This document shows, in pieces, positions 14,169 through 21,739 of a DNA stretch of 64,000 nt (its first letter is position 1; each line of letters starts with the position of its first letter). Source of the stretch: a virus; IMG/VR virus record IMGVR_UViG_3300038423_000085, positions 1-64,000 of that record. One strand, written 5' to 3'. The notes below the pieces were generated by a model. The model saw only the letters and a program-made list of their open reading frames with translations. It did not search any database and had not been told where the DNA came from. Position numbers and translations under genes: made by a program.

Positions 14169-14756
14169 ATGTTGACTGTGTTCCTGGTGATTGCCGGAAT
14201 CATTTTGCTTCTGGCAGTTCTTTCAGTTCTCGGCAGTTTGAACAAGTACCTCAGGGCTAAGACTGCGCTGGTCGAGGCTAAGACCGCGTTAGTCGAAGCC
14301 GAGACTGAGGATTTCCTGAATCAAGAACCTGAAGACGAAGACGAAGATCTGGACGAAGGTCCGGATTACAACCCATACGAAGAGGGGCTCGGCGAACGGA
14401 CAACGATCGATCCGGCCATCCTTTTGAAGATGCTTGCCCTAGCGCGCGCACTGCGAGCACATCGACAAGCACAAGAACAAGTACAGACCGCTGATCAGAC
14501 TGAACCAGCTCCCGATCCGGAAACGGCAGAAGTGCCGGCCGGCGTGACAGCTGAAGCAGTCGGAATCACCGGAACAACTGGTCCCGTGGCAGATCCGGCA
14601 ACGGATCCGACTCCGGACCCCACAATGACTGATCAGACAACGGCTCCGGCAACGGATGCGACGCAGACTGATCCAACGCCTGTTACCGTCCCTGACGCAA
14701 CTGGCGATTCAACAGCAGTCGATCCGACAACCGAAACTGGATCTCCAGTCGGATGA
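14169..14756 (+). CDS. Membrane-anchored Asp/Thr/Pro-rich protein
   Basis: 195 residues. N-terminal membrane helix (LTVFLVIAGIILLLAVLSVL) then a charged helix with a duplicated octapeptide (KTALVEAKTALVEAE), an acidic patch (EPEDEDEDLDEG) and a C-terminal third of Asp/Pro/Thr/Ala repeats (DPATDPTPDP-type). The tail looks disordered. No family recognised. AAGGAGAGG upstream. Confidence 0.6.
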   Translation: MLTVFLVIAGIILLLAVLSVLGSLNKYLRAKTALVEAKTALVEAETEDFLNQEPEDEDEDLDEGPDYNPYEEGLGERTTIDPAILLKMLALARALRAHRQAQEQVQTADQTEPAPDPETAEVPAGVTAEAVGITGTTGPVADPATDPTPDPTMTDQTTAPATDATQTDPTPVTVPDATGDSTAVDPTTETGSPVG

Positions 14757-14767
14757 GAAGAGGCTAA

Positions 14768-15040
14768 ATGCCTCCTGCAACGTTCATTATAGTAAGGAAC
14801 GAAGCCGATCAGGCAGTTAGGACATACCGTAACCAGATGGTCTGGGGACAGTTCTTGTTTCGAGCTCTGCGGCGCGAGCTAAAGGGCAAATCAAAACAGG
14901 AAATCCTAACTGCCTGTGAGGCAGTTCGCGGGGAGATAGAACAGAGGTCTCTGCATATCCCCCACGATCGAATGATGCTCCTTAAGGAGCTTGGTAAGAT
15001 TAGAGAAGAGTTTCTTGGGGCCACTAACTCAACTGGTTAG
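14768..15040 (+). CDS. Hypothetical helical protein, 90 aa
   Basis: Mixed start followed by helical sequence (WGQFLFRALRRELKGKSKQE). No family recognised. Its last seven codons and the TAG stop lie in the tRNA-Lys gene (stop at tRNA positions 21-23). Confidence 0.58.
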   Translation: MPPATFIIVRNEADQAVRTYRNQMVWGQFLFRALRRELKGKSKQEILTACEAVRGEIEQRSLHIPHDRMMLLKELGKIREEFLGATNSTG

Positions 15041-15094
15041 AGTACCAGCCTCTTAAGCTGGGAGTTCAGGGTTCGAATCCCTGGTGGCCCACCA
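15018..15094 (+). tRNA. trnK: tRNA-Lys (CTT), CCA encoded
   Basis: Acceptor GGGCCAC/GTGGCCC, A73 and CCA; D-stem ACTC/GAGT; anticodon stem CCAGC/GCTGG with loop CTCTTAA (anticodon CTT); T-arm CAGGG-TTCGAAT-CCCTG. All stems are perfect. Overlaps the previous CDS by 23 bases. Confidence 0.93.
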
Positions 15095-15108
15095 ATATTG
15101 GAGGTAGT

Positions 15109-15225
15109 ATGTCGCGACAAGGAAAACCCTGTATATTTCAGCGGTGGTGCTGGTATGATGGTTGGAGGCACTACTTCTTTGGCGCGATCTACTTTTGGAA
15201 TGTGATTACGAAAGAAGGGGCCTAA
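15109..15225 (+). CDS. Trp-rich micro-protein, 38 aa
   Basis: GGAGGTAGT site before ATG 15109. The middle, FQRWCWYDGWRHYFFG, has four Trp/Tyr/Phe clusters. Stop overlaps the next start (TAATG). Micro-protein family by composition and coupling. Confidence 0.55.
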   Translation: MSRQGKPCIFQRWCWYDGWRHYFFGAIYFWNVITKEGA

Positions 15226-15560
15226 TGAACGTTTGGGTTAGTCCCTGGCGGTGCGATCCTCCTCATAGGATTTCGCACCCCGAGAAGTTGGACGAGTTAA
15301 CTCGTTTACTTACCAAAGGATGGGGTAAAGGACATCCTGCATTAGTAGGTTATCCTTATGGCGAGCGGATTCAGCTCCTATCTGGGAGCCATCGAATCGT
15401 AGCTGCCCAACGCGCGCACTTGAAAGCCATTCCTCTAGTTCTTTGGTCCGCTGAGCAGGTTGAAGCTTGCTGGGGTGATCTCGATCTCTGGAAGCAAATC
15501 ATGGACGCCCCACCGGTAAACGGATTGGAGTTCGGTTATGTCATTCAAAGAGTTCCATGA
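15225..15560 (+). CDS. ParB-like domain protein
   Basis: 111 residues from ATG 15225. The pattern HPEKLDELTRLL then HPALVGYPYGERIQLLSGSH and RIVAAQRAHLKAIPLVLW matches the ParB/Sulfiredoxin N-terminal fold (GxHR-like box as SGSHR). No helix-turn-helix follows, so it is a stand-alone ParB-like domain, now known to bind CTP or act as a nuclease in some families; the role here is unknown. Confidence 0.6.
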   Translation: MNVWVSPWRCDPPHRISHPEKLDELTRLLTKGWGKGHPALVGYPYGERIQLLSGSHRIVAAQRAHLKAIPLVLWSAEQVEACWGDLDLWKQIMDAPPVNGLEFGYVIQRVP

Positions 15561-15636
15561 GAAGTACCACGGCGCAATCATCTTGGTGATTGTAATGATC
15601 CTTGGTATAATCCTTATATGTACCGCGGGTAGGTAA
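15538..15636 (+). CDS. Single-span membrane peptide, 32 aa
   Basis: Short charged N-terminus (MSFKEFHEKYHG), then a clear membrane helix (AIILVIVMILGIILICTAG). Starts inside the ParB-like gene and ends immediately before the phosphoesterase ATG. Resembles small inner-membrane peptides of phages; function unknown. Confidence 0.55.
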   Translation: MSFKEFHEKYHGAIILVIVMILGIILICTAGR

Positions 15637-16203
15637 ATGGACTGGTTTACAGCCGACCCACATTTGGGTCACTTCAACATCATCAAGTACTGCAATCGTC
15701 CTTTCAAGGACGTCGACCATATGGGGACGGTGATCATTGATAATATCAATGAACGTGTCGCGACGAACGATCGACTGTATATCCTGGGAGATATTGCGAA
15801 TAAGGAAGTGTACGTCCAGGACTTCGTCAAAAGGGTCTCCTGTAAGAATCTTTTCGTTGTCCCTGGCAACCACGATAAAGAAAAGATCCTCCTTCGATAC
15901 TTTAAGGTATTGCCTCAATGCTACTTGTATCGCGCCCCTGGAGAGGATTACAGGATAGTTCTATGCCACTATGCAATGCGCGTTTGGGAACATTCTCACC
16001 ATGGCGCCGGCATGCTGTATGGTCATTCACACGGTGGACTTCCACCTGTTCCTGGAGCCCCCTCCTTCGATATCGGCGTGGACGCATGGGAATACAGGCC
16101 TCTGTCCTTAACCGAAGTCAAAGCCGAAATGAAGAGACTATGCGCTCTGGCGCTAGCCAATAGAGAGTTCATGCATCATGACGGTGAAGAAGAGGGCTCT
16201 TAG
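15637..16203 (+). CDS. Calcineurin-like metallophosphoesterase
   Basis: 188 residues. All metal-binding blocks are present: TADPHLGHFN (DxH), LYILGDIA (GD), VVPGNHD (GNHD), LCHYAMRVW and YGHSHGGL. These enzymes hydrolyse phosphomonoesters or diesters with two metal ions; related phage proteins act on cyclic nucleotides or RNA ends. The TAG stop is U8-A9-G10 of the tRNA at 16194, so the gene's end and the tRNA are mutually exclusive products of one transcript. Confidence 0.85.
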   Translation: MDWFTADPHLGHFNIIKYCNRPFKDVDHMGTVIIDNINERVATNDRLYILGDIANKEVYVQDFVKRVSCKNLFVVPGNHDKEKILLRYFKVLPQCYLYRAPGEDYRIVLCHYAMRVWEHSHHGAGMLYGHSHGGLPPVPGAPSFDIGVDAWEYRPLSLTEVKAEMKRLCALALANREFMHHDGEEEGS

Positions 16204-16271
16204 CTTAGATGGCCTAAAGCGCCGGCCTCATAAGCCGGGGATCCCTGGTTCGAATCCAGGAGAGCCCACCA
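16194..16271 (+). tRNA. tRNA with CAT anticodon (Met or Ile2), CCA encoded
   Basis: Acceptor GGGCTCT/AGAGCCC with A73 and CCA; D-stem GCTT/AAGC; anticodon stem CCGGC/GCCGG with loop CTCATAA; T-arm CCTGG-TTCGAAT-CCAGG. The CAT anticodon means elongator Met or, with a lysidine host enzyme, Ile for AUA; it lacks initiator features. Overlaps the phosphoesterase gene by ten bases. Confidence 0.9.
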
Positions 16272-16285
16272 AGAAAGGAAGTGCA

Positions 16286-16582
16286 ATGTTCGCAGTCGTA
16301 TTGTTTGAGTCACGAAATCAATGGGCCTCATTGGCCAGTCAGCCGGGAGGCACATGTGCTTTTCCGTTTGTGCCACCCTATGCTACACTTTATGATGGGT
16401 TTGGTAAACCCGATCCAGGACTGAAGACTCTTGCAGAAGCAAAGGCAAGAGTCGAAGTTTGGGTAGATAAGAATAAGCCCACGCGATTTAAGGCTTACGT
16501 CATCGACCTGGAAAAGGACAAGATAGTCGCCACGACTGGCGAACTGAATGTCCCGTCACTGAAGTGGAAGGCTTTGAAGTAA
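16286..16582 (+). CDS. Hypothetical protein, 98 aa
   Basis: AAAGGAAG precedes ATG 16286. Mixed alpha/beta sequence: FAVVLFES strand, a Pro/Gly loop, an Ala-rich helix (LKTLAEAKARVEVWVDKN) and RFKAYVIDLEKDKIV. No family recognised. Monocistronic placement between a tRNA and the ssb leader. Confidence 0.58.
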   Translation: MFAVVLFESRNQWASLASQPGGTCAFPFVPPYATLYDGFGKPDPGLKTLAEAKARVEVWVDKNKPTRFKAYVIDLEKDKIVATTGELNVPSLKWKALK

Positions 16583-16587
16583 CGAGT

Positions 16588-16611
16588 TTAGGGGAAATAT
16601 TACGCCCCTAA
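16588..16611 (+). promoter_or_regulatory. Hairpin in ssb leader
   Basis: TTAGGGG and CCCCTAA form a perfect 7-bp inverted repeat around a 10-base AT-rich spacer, 41 bases before the ssb start. No U-tract. Could be an operator (SSB autoregulation is one idea) or an mRNA 5' hairpin. Confidence 0.4.
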
Positions 16612-16651
16612 TGTAGTGCCCCTCACCCTATCGGGTGGGACAGGAGGTAGT

Positions 16652-17050
16652 ATGTCGTTTGATTTGAACAAAGTGATGCTGATCGGTCGTGTTGGTCGCG
16701 ATCCTGAGAGCAAAACTGCAGGTAGCACAACTCTGTCTTCGTTCTCGGTTGCCACGTCGTACGGCACCGGTGACAAGCAGAAGACTGAATGGCATCAAGT
16801 TACCGCTTGGGAGAAGCTGGGTGAGTTTGCCCAGAACTATCTCCACAAGGGTGACAAGGTGTACGTCGAAGGCCGTATCTCCTACAACATCGTTGGAGAA
16901 GGTAAGGAAAAGAAGACGTACGCCCAAATCACGGCCACGAGCCTGATCAACCTGAGCCCAAAGCCGGCTGACGGCTCCACGGCTAACTCCAGCTCTGCTG
17001 CACCTGCGGCCCCGGCTGCTGCTGCAACGGACGAAGATATCCCGTTCTAA
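16652..17050 (+). CDS. ssb: Single-stranded DNA-binding protein
   Basis: 132 residues behind a strong AGGAGGTAGT site. OB-fold typical of bacterial SSB: NKVMLIGRVGRDPESK, FSVATSY, EWHQVTAWEKLGEFAQNYL, GDKVYVEGRI. Ala/Ser/Pro linker and the acidic tip DEDIPF, which in bacteria recruits partner proteins. Followed by its own terminator, so it is a separate unit. A second, shorter SSB-like gene is at 29103. Confidence 0.93.
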   Translation: MSFDLNKVMLIGRVGRDPESKTAGSTTLSSFSVATSYGTGDKQKTEWHQVTAWEKLGEFAQNYLHKGDKVYVEGRISYNIVGEGKEKKTYAQITATSLINLSPKPADGSTANSSSAAPAAPAAAATDEDIPF

Positions 17051-17077
17051 GGAACGAGACAACTTCAAAGAAGATTA

Positions 17078-17105
17078 GGGGGAAGAGGTCTTCCCCCTTT
17101 CTTTT
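17078..17105 (+). terminator. Rho-independent terminator after ssb
   Basis: GGGGGAAG/CTTCCCCC stem with loop AGGT, followed by TTTCTTTT. 28 bases after the ssb stop. Confidence 0.88.
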
Positions 17106-17113
17106 AGAAAGGA

Positions 17114-17224
17114 ATGATGATGACACCTTTCATGTGTTTCCTGGTCGGTATAGTCGTTGGACTTCTGCTGGCCGCCGTCATTTGCATCATAGCTTTGTTC
17201 TTGATCGGAATCACTTCGGATTAG
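17114..17224 (+). CDS. Single-span membrane peptide, 36 aa
   Basis: AAAGGA site, then MMMTPFMCFL and a long hydrophobic stretch (VGIVVGLLLAAVICIIALFL). Ends ten bases before the deformylase start, with GGAGA overlapping. Function unknown. Confidence 0.5.
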   Translation: MMMTPFMCFLVGIVVGLLLAAVICIIALFLIGITSD

Positions 17225-17233
17225 GAGACCAGA

Positions 17234-17953
17234 ATGCCGAAACTGCTGGCGTGGAATCTTTCCCGCCTGAAAACGAAATCCCGCCCGTTGACCGGGCCAC
17301 TTCCTGAGCTCTATGTCAGGGAACTTACACGCATGGTGGAGGAGCTAAATGGCGTCTACCTTTCTGGGATACAAGTGGGGGATCCGCGGAGATTCGCTAT
17401 CCCTAACCCTCGCTTCAAAGATTTCCCGATATTGTACAATCCTGAGATTATTGCACAGGACGACCCCATACGAGGAGAAGGTGAAGGGTGTCTTAGCTTT
17501 CCCGGCTTGTGGGTTCCGGTATCACGGTACACATACGTTACAGTGAGGTATCGAGATGGCCAATGGCAAGAGAGAACTGCCGTATTTGGTAATGAGGATC
17601 CCAATACTGAGGAAGCGCTCCTTGCTAAGGCTGTCCAGCACGAAGTAGCTCACATGGATGGCATTGTCCTCCATGATCGTATTGCGGACCCACAGAAGAG
17701 GATAAAGATCTATGCTCAGATTCTTCGGGAGTCCCTTGCCCAGAACAGATCTAGAGGGATACCTCAACTTTTGGAAGGCCCATCCGAAATGGATCCTCTT
17801 ACTGTGTCGATCGTCGCGGTTTCTCCGGAGCCGGTACTCGGCGATCAAGAGCAAGCGAGTGTTGGAAATGATGAAACTGTTCATGAGCCCAATGTGAATG
17901 GAGATCAACCCAGTGAAGTGGAAAACACCGCCTCCGAAGCCAGTAACTCCTGA
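17234..17953 (+). CDS. def: Peptide deformylase with C-terminal extension
   Basis: 239 residues. Motif 2 EGCLSFPG (metal-binding Cys) and motif 3 QHEVAHMDG (two metal-binding His and catalytic Glu) are intact; motif 1, normally GxGLAAPQ, is altered to YLSGIQVGD. Deformylases remove the formyl group from nascent proteins, and phage versions have been described in marine phages. The last ~70 residues are acidic and Ser/Glu-rich, absent from cellular enzymes and partly overprinted by the next gene, so they may be a disordered tail. Confidence 0.88.
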   Translation: MPKLLAWNLSRLKTKSRPLTGPLPELYVRELTRMVEELNGVYLSGIQVGDPRRFAIPNPRFKDFPILYNPEIIAQDDPIRGEGEGCLSFPGLWVPVSRYTYVTVRYRDGQWQERTAVFGNEDPNTEEALLAKAVQHEVAHMDGIVLHDRIADPQKRIKIYAQILRESLAQNRSRGIPQLLEGPSEMDPLTVSIVAVSPEPVLGDQEQASVGNDETVHEPNVNGDQPSEVENTASEASNS

Positions 17954-18140
17954 GGGCGCTACTTACTACTGTAAGACATTCGCCTGGTTGCCTCATCAGG
18001 CTTCCGATGGATATACCTACTGGCTAGAGAGCGTCTACGTACAAATGAAGTTCATGCATGGCCGCGTCTCCGGCCGAAGGTATTGGTATATCGCAGAGTG
18101 GATAGGAAACAAGGCTCCTGAAGGCGAAGTGGATAGCTAA
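17913..18140 (+). CDS. Trp-rich small protein, paralogue of 24636
   Basis: 75 residues from GTG 17913 with GGAG upstream, overlapping the end of def. It shares with the product at 24636 the layout M-K/R-WK-PxP...P, LPHxAxDxYxYWxE, xxVxxxF and a Tyr/Trp end, so the two are paralogues. Its stop (TAA) falls inside tRNA-Cys, at positions 25-27. Confidence 0.58.
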   Translation: MKWKTPPPKPVTPEGATYYCKTFAWLPHQASDGYTYWLESVYVQMKFMHGRVSGRRYWYIAEWIGNKAPEGEVDS

Positions 18141-18188
18141 CGGTCTGCAAAACCGTCGTAGCTGGTTCGAGTCCAGCCGGGAGCTCCA
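18114..18188 (+). tRNA. trnC: tRNA-Cys (GCA), CCA encoded
   Basis: Acceptor GCTCCTG/CGGGAGC with U73 (the cysteine identity base) and CCA; three-pair D-stem; anticodon stem ACGGT/ACCGT with loop CTGCAAA (anticodon GCA); T-arm GCTGG-TTCGAGT-CCAGC. Overlaps the previous CDS by 27 bases. Confidence 0.9.
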
Positions 18189-18191
18189 GAC

Positions 18192-18332
18192 ATGGTTCCA
18201 CAGTGGATGAGAGATATGCAGGAAAGCTTCAGAGTGGGATGGCTTAGTCGTTATCCCTGGCGCTGGAGCTATCGCCTCTTCCACAGCAAGTACATCTTTT
18301 TTGGTTGTTACCAAGGAAAGCGGTACAAATGA
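18192..18332 (+). CDS. Trp/Arg micro-protein, 46 aa
   Basis: Starts three bases after the tRNA-Cys CCA. MVPQWMRDMQ, then WLSRYPWRWSYRLFHSKYIF. Stop overlaps the next start (ATGA). The tRNA 3' processing event would leave this message with almost no leader. Confidence 0.52.
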   Translation: MVPQWMRDMQESFRVGWLSRYPWRWSYRLFHSKYIFFGCYQGKRYK

Positions 18333-18655
18333 AATACCTCTGGGAGTTGCTGGTATCTACCGTTCGCAACAATGGCCGGCCTATTCATACTCGGTGCCAC
18401 CGCGTTTGGGATGGCCACGTGAAGAAGATATCAGGCGGACTGACCATTATGCACCCAACCATCGGATATTGGGTAAATGAGGGCCAGACGCTAAAAGAGC
18501 GAATGATCCCAGTTCGCATTATTTGCACAAAGAGCCAGTTTGTCGAAATATTGAAGATGACCCGAAAGTTCTACGAACAGACGGCCATCACCTGGTACCG
18601 GCTTTCGTCGGAAGCCGGTTTTTACGACGGAAACCAGGAAACCCTGCCTGAGTGA
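18329..18655 (+). CDS. Hypothetical protein, 108 aa
   Basis: ATG 18329 overlaps the micro-ORF stop; AAGGAAAG upstream. Mixed sequence with MIPVRIICTKSQFVEILKMT and a helical C-terminus. No family recognised. Confidence 0.58.
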   Translation: MKYLWELLVSTVRNNGRPIHTRCHRVWDGHVKKISGGLTIMHPTIGYWVNEGQTLKERMIPVRIICTKSQFVEILKMTRKFYEQTAITWYRLSSEAGFYDGNQETLPE

Positions 18656-18680
18656 AAATCACAGAAAAGAGGAAAATAGC

Positions 18681-18941
18681 ATGTTAGGCGACCGAGAGGT
18701 TATTCCCGGTACGATGAAGATTCGTGTGTTTTACCCGAATCCGCTTCCGGGTACATATTCGGGAAGTCCGCTAGACGGTATTTCCATCGAATACAACGTG
18801 ACGTACCTTTTCAAGAATGACCCGATTTACCACGAACTCGTGTTTGTGGACGATAAGAACGTAAGGCGCCAAATCATCGGTTTGCCTTATATCCTCGAGG
18901 AGATCCTTGAAAAGGCAGACGGAGTGGACGGACAACTCTAA
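18681..18941 (+). CDS. Hypothetical protein, 86 aa
   Basis: AGAGGAAAATAGC before the ATG. Beta-rich first half (TMKIRVFYPNPLPGTYSG), then a helix ending in an acidic tail (LEEILEKADGVDGQL). No family recognised. Confidence 0.55.
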   Translation: MLGDREVIPGTMKIRVFYPNPLPGTYSGSPLDGISIEYNVTYLFKNDPIYHELVFVDDKNVRRQIIGLPYILEEILEKADGVDGQL

Positions 18942-19140
18942 GATTCTCAAGAAATGGACTGTAAGGAATGAAGGCTCTTCAGTCCAATATCGCGTTTGGA
19001 GCACTTTGCACTGCGGATTCATCAGATTCGAAAAGCTGAGGTGGCCAACGCGCGAGCCAAAATGGCCAAAGGCCCCGCATCGACTTTTTCTAACTAAAAG
19101 GCTATTTTGGAACTTTCTATGGCGAAGATTCGAAGTTTAA
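18907..19140 (+). CDS. Trp/Arg-rich small protein, 77 aa
   Basis: TTG 18907 with GAGGAG four bases upstream. Basic and aromatic (KILKKWTVRN, FEKLRWPTREPKWPK, LFWNFLWRRFEV). Same style as the micro-ORFs but longer. Overlaps the genes on both sides. Confidence 0.48.
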   Translation: MKRQTEWTDNSKILKKWTVRNEGSSVQYRVWSTLHCGFIRFEKLRWPTREPKWPKAPHRLFLTKRLFWNFLWRRFEV

Positions 19141-19304
19141 ACCGCGTGGCCTACCCACTGCGGAGCAAATCGAGTCCATTGAGAGTAGCTAAGCGGAAAC
19201 AGATACTAGGCTGGCGTTGTCCTCCCTGGTTTGTGTTCTGGCAGTTCACTCAGAGATGGCGTGAGTTTCAAACACCAAGAGGAAAGGAAATAGAACTAGG
19301 ATGA
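19119..19304 (+). CDS. Trp/Arg-rich small protein, 61 aa
   Basis: ATG 19119. Basic first half (LRSKSSPLRVAKRKQ) and a Trp/Phe cluster (GWRCPPWFVFWQFTQRWREF). ATGA overlap with the ATPase gene after it, which would couple their translation. Confidence 0.5.
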   Translation: MAKIRSLNRVAYPLRSKSSPLRVAKRKQILGWRCPPWFVFWQFTQRWREFQTPRGKEIELG

Positions 19305-20374
19305 TCAATACCATCGCTTGTACGCCAGGTAAGCTCCCCAAGCTACTTGACTATCTGTACAAGTTGAAGTATGCTGCATTCTTGTGGGGCGAGCCTGGTG
19401 TAGGTAAGTCAATGTCCATCTGGGACTGGACTAAGGACAGAAAGATGAGACTGGAAGATATCCGGCTGACACAGTTGGATGGACCAGATCTCAGAGGTCT
19501 ACAGTGGATCGATGAGAAGACTGGTATCACCCGGGCTTTCCGTCCGGAGTTCTTCCCGATCGAAGATGTCCCTGGCTGTATCTTCCTGGATGAGCTGACT
19601 GCCGCGGAACCGCGGATGCAAGCAACAGCATACCAGCTAGTCCTTGACCGTAAGATTGGCAAGTATGAACTTCCTTCTCAGTGGATGGTCCTGGGCGCCG
19701 GCAACAGTCCTGAGGATGGCGCCATCAGTTATAAGATGGGATCCGCATTGTCGGATCGCTTCGTCCACATCCACGTGGTGGCAGATCCTATTGACTGGGG
19801 TAACTGGGCAATGGAACACAATGTCCATGTCACAGTACTGGCTTTCATTCGTGTGAAGCCTCAGTTCCTTACCTGTGTCGGCGGCGTAGCGAAGACGAAC
19901 CAGTTGATTGTTCCGTCTCCTCGTAGCTGGGCACGCGTCTCTGAAGTGATGCACACAGTAGAGGATAAGACATCCAACTCTATTCTTATCAATGGTATAG
20001 TGGGTGAAGCTGCCGCAGTAGAGTTCATCCATACCACTGAGGAGATCGGTGAGCTTCCGACCATGGAAGATCTGCTGAGCCACCAGAGGCCTGAGTTTGC
20101 AGTCAAGCACATCCCGAATAAGATTGCTTGTCTCTATGGTCTTGCTTATAGCATGGCTGCCTACGTTACGCGGCCGGACCAAATCAGCAAGGCTATGTTT
20201 ATCTTTGACGCGCTCCGTCATAAGGTCACCAATCAGCCGGTGGCTGAGATCGAAACGCTGGCAAATGAAATGATCCTGGCAAAGGCGGTGAAACTTGGTA
20301 TCATTGAACAGGTTGTCCGCACAGAGGGGTATCTTAACTACGCCCCGCGTGCCAAAGAAATCGTCCGAAGTTAA
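19301..20374 (+). CDS. MoxR-family AAA+ ATPase
   Basis: 357 residues. Walker A GEPGVGKS at about residue 30, Walker B CIFLDELTAA, sensor 1 VLGAGNSPED and an arginine-finger-like ALSDRFVHI. Layout matches MoxR ATPases, which remodel or activate protein complexes with VWA partners. The next gene encodes such a partner, overlapping by 26 bases; the two are almost certainly a functional pair. Confidence 0.85.
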   Translation: MINTIACTPGKLPKLLDYLYKLKYAAFLWGEPGVGKSMSIWDWTKDRKMRLEDIRLTQLDGPDLRGLQWIDEKTGITRAFRPEFFPIEDVPGCIFLDELTAAEPRMQATAYQLVLDRKIGKYELPSQWMVLGAGNSPEDGAISYKMGSALSDRFVHIHVVADPIDWGNWAMEHNVHVTVLAFIRVKPQFLTCVGGVAKTNQLIVPSPRSWARVSEVMHTVEDKTSNSILINGIVGEAAAVEFIHTTEEIGELPTMEDLLSHQRPEFAVKHIPNKIACLYGLAYSMAAYVTRPDQISKAMFIFDALRHKVTNQPVAEIETLANEMILAKAVKLGIIEQVVRTEGYLNYAPRAKEIVRS

Positions 20375-21605
20375 GAAGTCAGGGCTGAATCAGGACCAGA
20401 AGAAGGACATGGTCACACTACTCATTCGAAGACTCGTTACTCGAGACTCCGGTGTAGCTGGCCTGGTTCTCTGGGTTCCGACGGCCCTGGGAAGAGACGA
20501 TCAACATGCTTATGCGTACACAGACGGTACCTCTATATACTTCTGTGATCCATTCTTCACTGTCGACGAGTCCGTCCAATATGCGATCATCTTGCACGAA
20601 CTCCTCCACATTGTACTCCGACACGCACATCGGACCAGGCAAATACGGCTGTCTAAGGGAGATAAGTTTAGCCCGGACATCGCCAACGCTTGCGCGGATG
20701 CTATTGTCATACGCGCGATCATGCAGCAGAAAAAGATCGGACCGCTGTCTGTGGTCAATCCTTACATTATCACCGCTGAAAACCTTGTTAGTGCGGAGGA
20801 TCTTAAGAAGGTCCCCGCTCCTCAGTGGACATTTGAAATGCTTTACAACTACGTCGAAAAGCGGGTTGATAAAGCAGTCCGTGACTTTATTAATCAGCAT
20901 GCCAAAGAGTTAAGCGATGATCTCATCCCGCCGAACCAAGATTCAGCAGCTGATCCACACATGGATGAAGTCCAAACACGCGTATGGAAGGAACGACTTA
21001 AGCGTGCTGCTTATGGTTCTGAGCCGGGGTCTTTTCTGCGCGAGGTTCTCAAGGACCTACCAGATTCTACGACGCCATGGGAAAAGCATTTCAGAGACTT
21101 CATGGTCTCACACGTCATGCCCACCACCTGTCTTGATTGGGGCCGCCCTTCACGACGACTACTTGCGTCAAAAGGAAGGCTTGGCTATTACGAACCAGGA
21201 ATCCAGCGAGAGCTCGGAGTAAAGAGGGCTGGTATCTGTATTGATACCTCGGGCTCGATCGATGATCCTCTATTGCAGATCTTCATCGCCGAGACCAACT
21301 CCATTATGGAGCAGACTGGGTGTTCGGTCGTTGTTATCTGTGCTGACGCCGCGGTCCAAAGCGTCCAGGTGTTCCAGCAATCCATAGACGCACACTATGA
21401 ATGCAAGGGCGGAGGTGGAACTGATTTCCGGCCGGCATTGAAAGAGATGGAGAAGTATGACGTAGACTGTTGTGTCTACCTCACTGACATGGCCGGAACA
21501 TTCCCGGATAAAGCTCCGCCCTTCCCTGTGATGTGGGCTACATGTGTTGATCAAGACCCTCCGTTTGGCCGCAAGGTCTACGTGGATCCATTGATAGGCC
21601 GATGA
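20349..21605 (+). CDS. Putative metallopeptidase/VWA-like protein
   Basis: 418 residues from GTG 20349. N-terminal half has a zinc-protease motif HELLHIVLRHAH (HExxH) and FCDPFF; C-terminal half has a VWA/MIDAS-like CIDTSGSIDDPLL and GGGGTDFRPAL plus YLTDMAG. This two-domain arrangement is the DUF2201-type protein found next to MoxR ATPases. Predicted to be remodelled by the ATPase; the target is unknown. Confidence 0.82.
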   Translation: MPKKSSEVKKSGLNQDQKKDMVTLLIRRLVTRDSGVAGLVLWVPTALGRDDQHAYAYTDGTSIYFCDPFFTVDESVQYAIILHELLHIVLRHAHRTRQIRLSKGDKFSPDIANACADAIVIRAIMQQKKIGPLSVVNPYIITAENLVSAEDLKKVPAPQWTFEMLYNYVEKRVDKAVRDFINQHAKELSDDLIPPNQDSAADPHMDEVQTRVWKERLKRAAYGSEPGSFLREVLKDLPDSTTPWEKHFRDFMVSHVMPTTCLDWGRPSRRLLASKGRLGYYEPGIQRELGVKRAGICIDTSGSIDDPLLQIFIAETNSIMEQTGCSVVVICADAAVQSVQVFQQSIDAHYECKGGGGTDFRPALKEMEKYDVDCCVYLTDMAGTFPDKAPPFPVMWATCVDQDPPFGRKVYVDPLIGR

Positions 21606-21739
21606 GTACAAGAGATAGCATGCGACTGTTCGCCAAACTATCAACCATTCGATTCATATTTGTCGGATGGCTTTTGCGTACACGTGCTCCATATGTTAGA
21701 CTGTGTTATCTGAGGCACAGGATCGATGGACACTGGTGA
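21602..21739 (+). CDS. Arg-rich micro-protein, 45 aa
   Basis: ATGA coupled to the VWA gene. Basic aromatic sequence with PYVRLCYLRHRIDGHW. The codons for YVRLC are identical at DNA level (15 bases) to those in the micro-ORF at 61704, supporting common descent. Confidence 0.5.
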   Translation: MSTRDSMRLFAKLSTIRFIFVGWLLRTRAPYVRLCYLRHRIDGHW

